A DNA stretch of 64,000 nucleotides from Clostridium sp. (GCF_017888565.1 NZ_JAGHFX010000035.1:1-64000); one strand, 5' to 3'; positions 18,183 through 28,444 are shown, counted from the first letter of the stretch. Made by a program: numbers and translations. Notes: generated by a model not told the origin, from the sequence alone.

Positions 18183-18986
18183 TTACCAGCTGCCAGAAGA
18201 GCCACCTCCATTAGAAGATCCACCGCCAAAACCTCCAAACCCACCAGATCCACCACCGCCGAAACCGCCATCTCCACCACGAGGACCACCTCTTCTTCCT
18301 ATATTACTCCAAAAGATAATTTGAAGTAGTGAAGAGGAAACTCGACCACGGTTAAAAAATAAATCTAGAAAGAACGAAATAACTAGTATTCCTATTAAAA
18401 TGTTTCCTGCAAAATTATGTGATGTTTCTTGCGTTTCGTTTGGAATCGATATATTTAAAGATTTACTTAAAGTAACTCCATATTCTTCAGCAATTAAATC
18501 AGTAAAAGCGCTATAGCTCTTTATTATACCGGAACTATAATTTTCATTCTTAAAATCATCCTTAGCTAAAGATTGCATAACTCTATTACTAATAGCATCT
18601 GGAATAGCGCCCTCTAAACCTCTTCCAACTTCAACTCGCCAATTTCTATCATTTATGGCAACTAGAATTAATAAACCATTATCTTTATTTTTCTGTCCAA
18701 TTCCCCAAGAACGAAATAAATTTATAGCATAATTTTCAATTGGAATATCGCCTGTAGTATCTACAATTACAACAATAGATTGAGCTCCAGTTTTATCTTC
18801 CAGTTCCTTACCCAATGATATAATTGTTTCTATTTCGTTTGACTTTAATATCCCTGTATAGTCATTTACATATTTATAGTTTGTAGGAGAAGGATAATTA
18901 GTAGCTGCTGAAACTGTTAATGAAAAACTCAGTATTAATAAAAGAGAAGATACTAAAAGTTTTTTTAATACATTACTAATATTCAT
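18183..18986 (-). CDS. TPM domain protein with signal peptide and Gly-rich tail (YgcG-like)
   Basis: Secreted or membrane-anchored protein of 267 residues. An N-terminal signal peptide ends near SAA (about residue 27). A TPM (TLP18.3/Psb32/MOLO-1) domain follows at about 35-165, with DYTGIL, NKDNGLLILVAINDRNWRVEVGRGLEG and AIPDAISNR. One membrane helix lies near 195-212 and the C-terminus is nearly pure Gly/Ser. Family roles include quality control of membrane proteins. It follows the lemA gene by two bases, a common pairing. Confidence 0.85.
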   Translation of the reverse strand: MNISNVLKKLLVSSLLLILSFSLTVSAATNYPSPTNYKYVNDYTGILKSNEIETIISLGKELEDKTGAQSIVVIVDTTGDIPIENYAINLFRSWGIGQKNKDNGLLILVAINDRNWRVEVGRGLEGAIPDAISNRVMQSLAKDDFKNENYSSGIIKSYSAFTDLIAEEYGVTLSKSLNISIPNETQETSHNFAGNILIGILVISFFLDLFFNRGRVSSSLLQIIFWSNIGRRGGPRGGDGGFGGGGSGGFGGFGGGSSNGGGSSGSW

Positions 18987-18988
18987 AC

Positions 18989-19558
18989 TTATCTAGAGAA
19001 ATCAACTGAAGGTACTTCACTAGCACCATCACTTGCTTTATAAAGTGGTTTTTCTTGAAATCCAAATAATGAAGCAATTATATTTGTAGGGAATCTTCTC
19101 CTTTTGGTATTATAATTAGTCACAGCTGTATTATAATCTTGCCTTGCAACAGCTATTCTATTTTCAGTTCCTTCTAATTGAATACTTAAGTCCTGAAAGT
19201 TTTGATTAGACTTTAAATCAGGGTATCTTTCAACAACAACTAATAATCTAGAAAGAGCATTTGATAATTGACTATCTGCATTTGCTTGTTCTGATATGTT
19301 TGCTGCACCTGAAAGCTTACTTCTAGCATTAGCTATATTAGTAAATATATCCTTTTCTTGAGAAGCATATCCTTTAACTGTATTAACTAAATTAGGTATT
19401 AAATCAGATCTCCTTTGTAATTGAGTATCTATATTAGATTCTGATGTATTAACAAGCTGTTCTAGAGATACTAAATTATTGTAGCTAGATATTATGGGAA
19501 AAACCAATATTGCAATAACTACAAGTACAGCAATTAATATTTTTGTTCCTTTTTTCAT
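18989..19558 (-). CDS. LemA family protein
   Basis: A 189-residue membrane-anchored protein: one N-terminal transmembrane helix (residues 4-22), then a long three-helix coiled domain. Conserved LemA motifs are VNTSESNIDTQLQRRSDLIPNLV, ERYPDLKSNQNF and RRFPTNIIASLFGF. ATG at 19558 is used rather than ATG at 19570, which abuts the ribosome site directly. It forms an operon with the downstream TPM gene. Function of LemA is unsettled; membrane-stress roles are proposed. Confidence 0.88.
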   Translation of the reverse strand: MKKGTKILIAVLVVIAILVFPIISSYNNLVSLEQLVNTSESNIDTQLQRRSDLIPNLVNTVKGYASQEKDIFTNIANARSKLSGAANISEQANADSQLSNALSRLLVVVERYPDLKSNQNFQDLSIQLEGTENRIAVARQDYNTAVTNYNTKRRRFPTNIIASLFGFQEKPLYKASDGASEVPSVDFSR

Positions 19559-19651
19559 ATAAAAATACATCTCCTTTCTATATATAAACTATTATATGTA
19601 AAAAGAAGATGTATTATTAAAGATTTACTGTACAATATTGATTAGTAAGAG

Positions 19652-20554
19652 TTAACTTATAAATAATGATAATATCAGAATAAGAGTAAATGTCCAGTGT
19701 AAATTATTTGTATAAGGAATTCCAAGCTTCTCAAATTTACAAACAGATCTATGAGCCTTTAGTGCTAATGGGAATGTTAAAAACACTAATAAAGAAGTAA
19801 TAGGATAGAATCCTGATATAGCATATATTAAAGTTAAAATATATGCTCCAAAAACTAAAAATCTATAGATATATGTACTATATTTGCTACCAATTCTAAC
19901 ACTTAATGTTCCAAGACTTAAATTAGCATCTCTTTTGAAATCCCTCATTTCATTACTTATCATTAGTGCTGGAATAAGAAATGAAGCAGGTAATGAAAGG
20001 AATATTGGATATAGGCTTATAGATTTAGTAAAAGGATAAGATGCACCTAATACCATTAATGGACCCATTGTTATAAAAGAAATTGGAACTCCTAAGCCTT
20101 TTCTTTTAAATACAAAGGGTTCTCCTGTATAAGCGTAAGCACCAAATATTCCTATAATACCAATAAGAAACATTTTAAAATCAGTCATGTATATAAGATA
20201 TAATCCAATTAGTGAAGCTAGTGCAAAACAGCACATTGCCCAAATAAAAACATAAATGTCAAAATAAGTTCTAGTCACACCTAAAAAATTAATTTTTCTA
20301 CCGCTTGGCCTATAATATCTAAAACTTCCTTCAAAATAATCATTTACTAAGTTAGCTCCGGATTGAGCTAGAAGTCCAGCTAGTGTAATTAGGATAACTA
20401 AAAAAATATCATTAGTATTAGACCAATTAATATATCCCATTTTATCAGCAGCAATAATACCAAGAGTGGTAGATCCAATTGCTAATGTTAATGAAAAGGG
20501 ACGGAATGCTTTCCAAGAATCCTTAATAAATTTCGATAGATACTCTTTATCCAC
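19652..20554 (-). CDS. UbiA-family prenyltransferase (MenA-like)
   Basis: Integral membrane prenyltransferase of 300 residues, about eight helices. The first metal-binding motif reads NLVNDYFEGSFRYY and is weaker than canonical NDxxDxxxD, since the second Asp is Glu. The second is EMRDFKRDANLSLGTLSVRIG, typical of MenA. Start is GTG at 20554, as GAGGTG precedes it by six bases; the GTG at 20563 is part of that site. Menaquinone is not usually made by Clostridium, and no men genes are nearby, so the acceptor is uncertain. Confidence 0.8.
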   Translation of the reverse strand: MDKEYLSKFIKDSWKAFRPFSLTLAIGSTTLGIIAADKMGYINWSNTNDIFLVILITLAGLLAQSGANLVNDYFEGSFRYYRPSGRKINFLGVTRTYFDIYVFIWAMCCFALASLIGLYLIYMTDFKMFLIGIIGIFGAYAYTGEPFVFKRKGLGVPISFITMGPLMVLGASYPFTKSISLYPIFLSLPASFLIPALMISNEMRDFKRDANLSLGTLSVRIGSKYSTYIYRFLVFGAYILTLIYAISGFYPITSLLVFLTFPLALKAHRSVCKFEKLGIPYTNNLHWTFTLILILSLFIS

Positions 20555-20704
20555 GTTAATCACCTCATATATTTAATTGCAATTTTAAATTTTATCATAA
20601 AAGGATAATCCTTTCAAATTATTAAAAAATATATATAATTATTTATCTAAGAATTTCGATAGAAGTGTTAAGTTTTTCGTATGGAAGTTATTACAAGATA
20701 AATT

Positions 20705-20730
20705 TATAATATTAGATGTAAACGAAATCA
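20705..20730 (+). promoter_or_regulatory. -10 box and candidate catabolite-responsive element upstream of mglB
   Basis: TATAAT lies at 20705-20710, without a clear -35. Seven bases later TGTAAACGAAATCA (20717-20730) matches 12 of 14 positions of the CcpA cre consensus TGWAARCGYTWNCW. A cre just after the -10 box would repress by blocking start or early elongation. The call is by consensus only. Confidence 0.45.
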
Positions 20731-20769
20731 ATTAAGTCTTAACGATTTTATAAAAGGTGGAGGGTTAAT

Positions 20770-21816
20770 ATGAAAAAGGTAAAAAAATTACTTACAATGG
20801 CAATGGCTACTGTTATGGTTACAGCTTCATTAGTTGGCTGTAGTGGAAATAGTGGAAGCTCTAATGGTGGAGATACTTCAAAAGGAGACAAGGTTAAGGT
20901 TGGGGTATGTTTATACAAATTCGATGATACTTATATTTCTACAGTTCGTCAAAGTTTAGAAAAAATACAATCTGAAAATCCAGATAAAGTTGAGTTCACT
21001 TTCTATGATGGAAAAGGTGACCAAGCTACTCAAAATGACAGTATAGATACATTACTTCAAAAAGATGTAGATCTTCTATTAGTTAATTTAGTTGATACAG
21101 GAGCAGCACCTACAGTAATTGATAAGATTAAAGCTGCAGAAAAACCAGTAGTACTATTTAATAGAGAGCCAGCAGCAGATGCAATAAAAGCATATGAAGA
21201 TGCTATATTTGTTGGAACAAATGCAAAAGAAGCTGGAGTTATGCAAGGAGATATACTTTCAAAGGAATGGGAAAAAGATAAAGCTGCTATAGATAAAAAT
21301 GGAGATGGAGTATTACAATATGTAATGTTAAAAGGTGAACCTGATAATCCAGAAGCAGTTGCAAGAACTCAATATTCAGTTTCAACTTTAAATGATAAAG
21401 GAGTTAAGACAGAAGAATTAGCACTTCAAGTTTGTAACTGGGACCAAGCATTAGCACAAAATGCAACTGAAGCATGGTTCTCAAAATTTGGTGATAAGAT
21501 TGAAGCTGTTATTGCTAATAATGATGGTATGGCTCAAGGTGCTATAGCTGCATTACAAGCTCAAGGATATAACAATGGTGATGCTGCAAAAACTATCCCT
21601 GTTGTAGGTGTTGATGCTACAGCAGCAGCACAAGATTTAATAGGTAAAGGATTTATGTTAGGATCAGTTCTTCAAGATGCAGAAGGAATGGCTAAGGCAT
21701 TATATGAAACTGGAATGAATTTAGCTGGTGGAAAGAGTGCTATAGAAGGTACTTCATATGAGTTCGACGATACAGGAGTTGCTGTTCGTATTCCATATCA
21801 ACCATATGTTAAATAA
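20770..21816 (+). CDS. mglB: Galactose/glucose-binding lipoprotein MglB
   Basis: Extracytoplasmic substrate-binding lipoprotein of 348 residues for an MglABC-type importer. A lipobox (LVGC) puts the acylated cysteine near residue 24. The mature protein shows the two-lobe periplasmic-binding fold (Peripl_BP_4). A calcium-binding loop DKNGDGVLQ followed by YVMLKGEPDNPEAVART is diagnostic of galactose/glucose-binding proteins. ATG follows GGTGGAGG. A strong hairpin separates it from mglA, which would favour high mglB expression. A second MglB-like protein is at 29441. Confidence 0.92.
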   Translation: MKKVKKLLTMAMATVMVTASLVGCSGNSGSSNGGDTSKGDKVKVGVCLYKFDDTYISTVRQSLEKIQSENPDKVEFTFYDGKGDQATQNDSIDTLLQKDVDLLLVNLVDTGAAPTVIDKIKAAEKPVVLFNREPAADAIKAYEDAIFVGTNAKEAGVMQGDILSKEWEKDKAAIDKNGDGVLQYVMLKGEPDNPEAVARTQYSVSTLNDKGVKTEELALQVCNWDQALAQNATEAWFSKFGDKIEAVIANNDGMAQGAIAALQAQGYNNGDAAKTIPVVGVDATAAAQDLIGKGFMLGSVLQDAEGMAKALYETGMNLAGGKSAIEGTSYEFDDTGVAVRIPYQPYVK

Positions 21817-21840
21817 TATATAAAGAAATAAATTTTCTTT

Positions 21841-21873
21841 AAACTGCATAGTGAAATTTTCACTATGCAGTTT
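21841..21873 (+). terminator. Intercistronic hairpin between mglB and mglA
   Basis: A 16-base perfect stem (AAACTGCATAGTGAAA and complement) without a strong T-tract. It probably attenuates or stabilises the mglB message, giving more binding protein than transporter. Confidence 0.75.
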
Positions 21874-21904
21874 AATAAATAATAGAAAAGTGGTGAAGTA
21901 AGTT

Positions 21905-23404
21905 ATGGCAGATACAAAATATGTTCTTGAAATGACAGATATATGCAAAGAATTTCCAGGAGTTAAAGCGCTAGATAATGTCCAATTAAAAGTAAGACCA
22001 GGAACTGTACATGCTTTAATGGGTGAAAATGGAGCAGGTAAATCTACTTTAATGAAATGTTTATTCGGTGTTTATATTGAAGATGGTGGAGAAATTTTAA
22101 TAGATGGTGTGAAAAGTAAATTTTCTAATCCAAAGCAAGCAATGGATAATGGCGTTGCTATGGTTCATCAAGAATTAAACCAAGTTTTACAAAGAAATGT
22201 TATGGATAATATATGGCTTGGAAGATATCCAGGAAATGCTGGAGTTGTAAGCGAAAAGATAATGTATGAAGAGACTAAAAAAATATTAGATGAACTTGAA
22301 ATAGATGTTAATCCAAGGCTTAAAATGGCAAAACTATCTGTTTCTCAAAGACAAATGGTTGAAATTGCAAAAGCAGTTTCATATAATGCAAAAATACTAG
22401 TTTTAGATGAACCAACATCATCATTAACTACAGAAGAAGTTAAGCATTTATTTAGAATAATTAATAAATTAAAGGCTAAAGGCTGCGGTATTATATATAT
22501 TTCTCATAAAATGGAGGAGATTCTTGAAATTTCTGATGACGTTACAATAATGCGTGATGGTAAATGGATAGATACAATTCCTGCAAAAGATCTTACAACT
22601 GATAAAATAATTAAATTAATGGTTGGTCGTGATTTGACTAATAGATTTCCACCAAAGACAAATAGGCCAGGAGAGGTAATATTAGAAGTTAAAAATCTAA
22701 CTGGTACATATCAACCATCTATAAAGGATGTATCCTTTGAACTTAAAAAAGGAGAAATTTTAGGGGTTGCTGGACTTGTTGGATCAAAAAGAACGGAATT
22801 ATTAGAAACTATATTTGGAATAGCTCGTCATAATGAAGGCGAAGTAATATTACATGGTAAGAAAGTTGAAAATACAGATTCAAGAAGAGCAATAAAAAAT
22901 GGATTTGCATTATTAACGGAAGAACGTAGATCAACAGGAATATTTGGACAACTTGATATAAAATTTAATACGATGATTGCTAACATAGATGGATATAGTA
23001 AATTTGGTGTATTAGATAATAAAAAGATGACTGAAGATACTAAATGGACAATAGATAGTATGAAGGTAAAAACTCCAAGTCAAAAGACGGCTATTAGAAC
23101 TCTTTCAGGAGGTAACCAGCAAAAGGTAATCATAGGAAGATGGCTTTTAACTAATCCAGAAATACTACTATTGGATGAGCCAACAAGAGGAATAGATGTT
23201 GGAGCTAAATATGAAATTTATCAACTTATTATAGATTTAGCTAATAAGGGCAAAGGGGTTATAGTTGTATCCTCTGAAATGCCAGAATTATTAGGAATAT
23301 GCGATAGAATACTTGTAATGTCAAACGGAAGAGTAGCTGGAATAGGTGATGCAGATAAATTGTCACAAGAAGATATTATGTCTATGGCTGCGAAATATAT
23401 TTAG
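21905..23404 (+). CDS. mglA: Sugar ABC transporter ATPase MglA
   Basis: A 499-residue ATPase with two fused ABC domains. The first (about 1-240) has Walker [10 protein letters not shown], the [14 protein letters not shown] signature region and LDEPTSSLT. The second (about 250-499) has a degenerate Walker A ([12 protein letters not shown]), signature LSGGNQQKV and Walker [19 protein letters not shown]. This split between one intact and one altered P-loop is normal for MglA/RbsA. ATG at 21905 has a weak GTGGTG site. Confidence 0.95.
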   Translation: MADTKYVLEMTDICKEFPGVKALDNVQLKVRPGTVHALMGENGAGKSTLMKCLFGVYIEDGGEILIDGVKSKFSNPKQAMDNGVAMVHQELNQVLQRNVMDNIWLGRYPGNAGVVSEKIMYEETKKILDELEIDVNPRLKMAKLSVSQRQMVEIAKAVSYNAKILVLDEPTSSLTTEEVKHLFRIINKLKAKGCGIIYISHKMEEILEISDDVTIMRDGKWIDTIPAKDLTTDKIIKLMVGRDLTNRFPPKTNRPGEVILEVKNLTGTYQPSIKDVSFELKKGEILGVAGLVGSKRTELLETIFGIARHNEGEVILHGKKVENTDSRRAIKNGFALLTEERRSTGIFGQLDIKFNTMIANIDGYSKFGVLDNKKMTEDTKWTIDSMKVKTPSQKTAIRTLSGGNQQKVIIGRWLLTNPEILLLDEPTRGIDVGAKYEIYQLIIDLANKGKGVIVVSSEMPELLGICDRILVMSNGRVAGIGDADKLSQEDIMSMAAKYI

Positions 23405-23420
23405 GATAGAGGTGTAACTT

Positions 23421-24443
23421 ATGAACAAAGTTAAATTTAATAAAGAGTCTTTACAAAATTTCCTACTAAATTATGCACTATATATAGTATTATTTATAAT
23501 GATAGTGTTCTTTGTTATAAAGGAACCAGGGTTCCTTTCATTGAAGAATTTTACTAATATTTTAAGTCAAGCATCAACACGTGGTATCCTTGCATTAGGG
23601 GTAGCAGGACTTATAGTACTTCAAGGTACAGATCTTTCAGCAGGACGTATATTAGGCTTTACAGCTATTATATCAGCATCATTATTACAATCAACAACAT
23701 ATGCTGCTAGAATGTATCCAGATCTACAAGCCTTACCACTAATATTACCAATGTTTTTAGCAATAGTTATAGGTGGTATATTTGGTGCAATAAATGGATT
23801 TGGGGTTGCAAAACTAAAGGTTCATGCATTCATTATTACCTTAGGTACTCAGCTTATAGCATATGGAGCATCATGTTTATACATTGATAGACCTCCACTA
23901 GGTGCTCAACCAGTGGCTAACTTAGATGAAAGATATACAAAATTTGTTAATGGTTATTTGAAATTAGGTACTGTAGAAATTCCATATTTAGTATTTTATC
24001 TTGCAATAGTAGCAGCTATTATGTGGTTTGTATGGAATAAAACAAAACTTGGTAAAAATATGTTTGCTATAGGTGGGAATCCGGAAGCAGCAGCAGTTTC
24101 AGGAGTTAACTTAGTTAAGAATATAATGTTTATATTTATAATATCAGGAGTACTTTATGGACTAGCTGGGTTCTTAGAAGCTGCAAGAGCTGGATCAACT
24201 ACAACAAGTACAGGGTTCAACTATGAATTAGATGCTATCTCAGCTTGTGTTGTTGGGGGAGTATCCTTTACAGGTGGTATTGGAACAATTCCAGGAGTTC
24301 TTATAGGGACAGTATTATTACAAGTTATAAATTATGGATTAAACTTCATTGGAGTAAATGCTTACTGGCAATATATAATAAGAGGTTTAATAATAATAGT
24401 AGCTGTTTCATTAGATGTAAGAAAATATATAGCTAAAAAATAA
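23421..24443 (+). CDS. mglC: Galactose/methyl-galactoside ABC permease MglC
   Basis: Membrane permease of 340 residues, about eight to ten helices, with the BPD_transp_2 signature region (FAIGGNPEAAAVSGVNLVK) that contacts MglA. Other conserved blocks are GILALGVAGLIVLQGTDLSAGR and ACVVGGVSFTGGIGTIPGV. It begins 16 bases after mglA behind GAGGTG. A 54-residue membrane protein gene follows. Confidence 0.94.
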   Translation: MNKVKFNKESLQNFLLNYALYIVLFIMIVFFVIKEPGFLSLKNFTNILSQASTRGILALGVAGLIVLQGTDLSAGRILGFTAIISASLLQSTTYAARMYPDLQALPLILPMFLAIVIGGIFGAINGFGVAKLKVHAFIITLGTQLIAYGASCLYIDRPPLGAQPVANLDERYTKFVNGYLKLGTVEIPYLVFYLAIVAAIMWFVWNKTKLGKNMFAIGGNPEAAAVSGVNLVKNIMFIFIISGVLYGLAGFLEAARAGSTTTSTGFNYELDAISACVVGGVSFTGGIGTIPGVLIGTVLLQVINYGLNFIGVNAYWQYIIRGLIIIVAVSLDVRKYIAKK

Positions 24444-24466
24444 TTTAAAAAAGGAAATGATGTTAA

Positions 24467-24631
24467 ATGGAAAATGAAGCTGTAAAAGAAAAAGTAGAAG
24501 AAGTTCCTAAGAAGACTATGAGGGATACATTATATGGTAATTTAGATGTATCAGTTAAAACAATGGATAGATTTATTACAGGATTATTTGTACTGTTAGC
24601 ATTATCAATGATAATAGGAATATTAGTATAA
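24467..24631 (+). CDS. Small single-pass membrane protein at the end of the mgl operon
   Basis: A 54-residue protein. Residues 1-35 are charged (MENEAVKEKVEEVPKKTMRD, then a TLYGNLDVSVKTMDRFI stretch) and residues 36-54 form one transmembrane helix to the C-terminus, predicting a cytoplasmic N-terminus. ATG at 24467 has AAGGAA upstream. The gene starts 24 bases after mglC and before the operon terminator, so it is an mgl operon member. It could be a small accessory subunit of the transporter; function is unknown. Confidence 0.75.
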   Translation: MENEAVKEKVEEVPKKTMRDTLYGNLDVSVKTMDRFITGLFVLLALSMIIGILV

Positions 24632-24651
24632 AAATATAATATTATTCATAG

Positions 24652-24688
24652 AAATAGGATGAGAATTATAATATCTCATCCTATTTTG
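24652..24688 (+). terminator. mgl operon terminator
   Basis: A 13-base perfect stem (AAATAGGATGAGA and complement), nine-base loop, then a short T-run. Confidence 0.85.
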
Positions 24689-24835
24689 CTGTTTGATAAT
24701 ATTTACATGAAAAAAAATACAAAAATATGTTATAATTAATTTTAAGATTTAGAAAATTCAGGTTTAACTTTAAAATACTAATTTTTTAAGAAATGTAAAT
24801 TTGATTTTATTATATAAAAGTTGAAATTATAAAAG

Positions 24836-24866
<31 letters not shown>

Positions 24867-25029
24867 TTGATTATTTGTATAGAGTATTATAGTAATCTCA
24901 GGTATAGCAATTATTAAATAGGTATAAAGGGGATTTAAAATTATAATTATTAAAACTATTGCTAGAGAGATACTGCTAATCAAATTTATTCTTTTAGAAA
25001 CTTATAGTTTTTATATAGGAGGATTATTT

Positions 25030-26640
25030 ATGGGGTTATATAAACTGATGATTGTAGATGATGAAGAGGAGATAAGACTTGGAGTCATAAAAAAAATTAA
25101 TTGGGAAGAAAATGGATTTGTTGTTGTAGGTGATGCTGAAAATGGACAAGAAGCTTTAGAATTAGCAGAAAAGTTGCATCCAGATGTAATAATGACAGAT
25201 ATAAAAATGCCATTTATGGATGGATTAGAATTAGGTAGAAAAGTTACTGAAATCATGCCTTCAACAAAAATTATAATATTCTCAGGTTCTGATGATCTTG
25301 AATATGCGCATAAGGCAATAAAAATAAATGTAGTTGAGTATGTTTTAAAGCCAATTAACTCAATTGAACTTATAGAGGTTCTAAAAAGATTAAAAGAAAA
25401 ATTGGACAAGGAATATGATGCAAAAAGAAATGTGGAAACATTAAGGAACCATTATGTAGAAAGTATTCCTGTAATAAGAGAGCAGTTTCTTATTGGAGCC
25501 TTAGAAGGAAGAATCACTAGAGAAAAGTGGATAGAAGATGAGAAAAAGTTAGGATTAGATTTTATAGAAAAATATCTATCAGTTGCAATAATAGGTGTTG
25601 ATGGGAATATAAGATCTAATGAAGAAGATTTAGAATTACAAAATGATATTGGTTTATTATCTATATCAATAAAAAACATAGTAGATGAAACTATGGATAA
25701 TTATTGCAAGTTTATTAGTTTTCCATATTTAGATAAGGTTGTAATTTTAAGTAGCTTTAATGAAAAGGATAACATAATGAACTTTATAAAAGGGTTAAAT
25801 GAAGTTTGTAAGGTTTTCGAGTGTATATTTGGAGGTACTATATCTGCAGGGGTAGGTAGGATATGTGATGATATATCAAAAATAAGATTTTCTTACAGCA
25901 CAGCTCAAAGTGCATTAAATTATAGACCAATACTTGGAAATGGAAAAACTATATATATTGATGATGTTGAGCCAGACAATTCAATTCAATTACAATTTGA
26001 TGAGCAAGATGAAGTTAAATTTTTAAATACTATAAAGCTATCTACAGAGAGTGAAATACAGGAAGTTGTAAATAGTATATTTAAAGTAGTTGAAGAATCT
26101 TGTATACCATTGGAAAAGTATAGAATTTATATAATGGAGATACTGACATCTATGCTTAAGTTAACGCAAACATATAATATAGAAATTAATAGTGTATTTG
26201 GTGAAAATTTTAATTGTTATATGGGATTAGATCATCTAGATTCTATAGAAGAAATAAAAGGATGGTTTATAAATAAGTCTATTAAACTTAATAAGCTTAT
26301 AAAGAAAGAGCGTGTTAATTCTTCAATGCTTTTAGTAGAAAAGGCTAAAAATTATATAAAGGAAAATTATAGTGATTTTGATATATCAGTTGAAAAGTTA
26401 TGCTCAAAATTACATGTAAGCCCAACATATTTTTCAACTATATTTAAAAAGGAAACTGATATGAGTTTTGTAAACTATCTTACTTCAGTACGACTAGAAG
26501 AAGCTGTGAAGTTATTAAACACTACTGACGATAAAACATATATGATTGCTACAAAGGTAGGATATCAAGAAGCAAATTATTTTAGTTATGTATTTAAAAA
26601 GCAATTTGGAATAGCACCATCAAGATATAGAAAGAACTGA
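25030..26640 (+). CDS. YesN-type response regulator (REC + AraC HTH)
   Basis: A 536-residue cytoplasmic regulator. The receiver domain occupies residues 1-125, with acidic residues D10-D11, phospho-acceptor D57 in MTDIKMPFMDG, and Lys in VLKPINS. A middle region (about 140-420) links to a C-terminal AraC helix-turn-helix pair (about 435-536: ISVEKLCSKLHVSPTYFSTIFKKE and QEANYFSYVFKKQFGIAPSRYRK). ATG follows AGGAGG. It lies in an operon with its kinase and two sugar-binding proteins, next to mglBAC, the likely target. Confidence 0.92.
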   Translation: MGLYKLMIVDDEEEIRLGVIKKINWEENGFVVVGDAENGQEALELAEKLHPDVIMTDIKMPFMDGLELGRKVTEIMPSTKIIIFSGSDDLEYAHKAIKINVVEYVLKPINSIELIEVLKRLKEKLDKEYDAKRNVETLRNHYVESIPVIREQFLIGALEGRITREKWIEDEKKLGLDFIEKYLSVAIIGVDGNIRSNEEDLELQNDIGLLSISIKNIVDETMDNYCKFISFPYLDKVVILSSFNEKDNIMNFIKGLNEVCKVFECIFGGTISAGVGRICDDISKIRFSYSTAQSALNYRPILGNGKTIYIDDVEPDNSIQLQFDEQDEVKFLNTIKLSTESEIQEVVNSIFKVVEESCIPLEKYRIYIMEILTSMLKLTQTYNIEINSVFGENFNCYMGLDHLDSIEEIKGWFINKSIKLNKLIKKERVNSSMLLVEKAKNYIKENYSDFDISVEKLCSKLHVSPTYFSTIFKKETDMSFVNYLTSVRLEEAVKLLNTTDDKTYMIATKVGYQEANYFSYVFKKQFGIAPSRYRKN

Positions 26641-26650
26641 GTGAGTTAAT

Positions 26651-28444
26651 ATGCTAAATTCTATTAAGAGTAAAATAATAGGTTATTATAAAAAAGCTAG
26701 TATCCAATATATAATATCCATATCTTTTACAATAGTAGCTGTTATTGGAATGATAGTTGTAGGTGGAGCTCTTTACTTAAGATTTAATAACTCGACAGAA
26801 GAAATGGTGTTAAAAAATAATAAGTCCATACTAGAGCAAGTTAATTTAAATTTAGATACTTACTTAAGAAAAATGATGAAAATATCAGATACTATATATT
26901 ATAGAGCTATAAAGAAAACAGACTTATCTACTGAAAATATAGATAAAGAAATGGACCTAATTTATGAAGCAAATAAAGATTATCTTATAAGTATAAGCTT
27001 ATTTTCAGATTATGGTGAAGTAATGGCTTCATATCCATTGCAACAACTTAAAAATAACATTGATCCTAGAGAAAGTGAATGGTTTCAAAGTGCAATAAGT
27101 AAAAGAGAAAACCTACATTTTTCTACTCCGCATGTACAAAATTTATTTTATGATCCTAATTATAAATATACCTGGGTAGTATCTTTAAGTAGAGCAGTTG
27201 AGCTTACTGAAAGTGGTAAAATTAATGGTGGAGTTCTTTTAGTAGATATGAACTTTAGTGGGATAGAACAAATATGTAAAAATGTTGATATGGGGAAGAA
27301 TGGATATGTTTATCTTATAGACAGGGACGGAGAAATAATATATCATCCAAGGCAACAATTAATATATTCTGACTTAATAAAAGAAAATAATTATGAAGCA
27401 TCTAAATATGAAGATGGAAATCATGTTGAAAAGTTTGAAGGAGAAAAAAGGCTAGTAACAGTAAAAACGGTTGGATATACTGGGTGGAAGATAGTAGCTA
27501 TATCACCAATGTCAGATATTACAGCTGATTATTATGAAATTAGGATATTTGCAATATTTATAATGTTTTTTGCCATATTTACGTTAATATCAATAAATAT
27601 GTTTGTATCATCAAGAATAGCAAATCCAATAAAGGAATTAGAAAAATCTGTTAATGAATTTGAAAATGGAGTAGTTAATCTAAATATATCGGAAAGTGGT
27701 TCTTATGAAATTCAACATTTAGGAAAAGCAATTAGATCTATGGTAAAACAAATGAATATGCTAATGGAAAATATAATGAATGAGCAAGAGGCAAAGCGAA
27801 AAAGTGAATTAAATGCACTACAAGCACAAATCAATCCACATTTTTTATATAACACCTTAGATTCTATTATATGGATGATAGAAAATGAAAATTATGATGG
27901 TGCTATAGTAATGGTTACAGCCCTAGCAAGATTTTTTAGAATAAGTTTGAGCAAGGGTAAAAATGTAATAACTGTTAAGGATGAGTTAGAACATGCTAGA
28001 AATTACTTAACAATACAGAATATACGTTATAAAAATAAATTTACTTATGATATTAAGGCTGAAGAAGAAGTTTTAAATCTTGCTAGTATTAAATTAATAA
28101 TTCAACCACTGATTGAGAATGCTATTTATCATGGTATGGAGTATATGAGCGGTGATGGCGATATTATTATACAAGCCTATTTGAAAAACAATGAATTATA
28201 TATAGATATTATTGATAATGGACTTGGGATGCCTCAAGAGGTTGCAGATAAATTATTAACTAATGATAATAATATTCAAAAGAAAGGTTCAGGAATAGGG
28301 CTTAGAAACGTTCATGAGAGAATAAAGTTATACTTTGGAGATAGTTATGGATTAGAGATATATAGTGAACCAGATGAAGGAACAACAATAAGAATTCATA
28401 TGCCATCTATAGATTTTTATAGTATTAAGGAGGATAAAAAGTGA
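26651..28444 (+). CDS. YesM-type sensor histidine kinase
   Basis: A membrane kinase of 597 residues. Transmembrane segments at about 20-42 and 298-320 enclose an extracytoplasmic dCache-like domain with GYVYLIDRDGEIIYHP. A HAMP linker (about 322-375) is followed by the His_kinase domain with phospho-histidine in QAQINPHFLYNTLDSI, and an HATPase domain with NAIYHG, DNGLGMP and GSGIGLRNVHERI. It starts ten bases after the regulator and overlaps the next gene by four bases. The outer domain may touch the downstream binding protein. Confidence 0.92.
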   Translation: MLNSIKSKIIGYYKKASIQYIISISFTIVAVIGMIVVGGALYLRFNNSTEEMVLKNNKSILEQVNLNLDTYLRKMMKISDTIYYRAIKKTDLSTENIDKEMDLIYEANKDYLISISLFSDYGEVMASYPLQQLKNNIDPRESEWFQSAISKRENLHFSTPHVQNLFYDPNYKYTWVVSLSRAVELTESGKINGGVLLVDMNFSGIEQICKNVDMGKNGYVYLIDRDGEIIYHPRQQLIYSDLIKENNYEASKYEDGNHVEKFEGEKRLVTVKTVGYTGWKIVAISPMSDITADYYEIRIFAIFIMFFAIFTLISINMFVSSRIANPIKELEKSVNEFENGVVNLNISESGSYEIQHLGKAIRSMVKQMNMLMENIMNEQEAKRKSELNALQAQINPHFLYNTLDSIIWMIENENYDGAIVMVTALARFFRISLSKGKNVITVKDELEHARNYLTIQNIRYKNKFTYDIKAEEEVLNLASIKLIIQPLIENAIYHGMEYMSGDGDIIIQAYLKNNELYIDIIDNGLGMPQEVADKLLTNDNNIQKKGSGIGLRNVHERIKLYFGDSYGLEIYSEPDEGTTIRIHMPSIDFYSIKEDKK

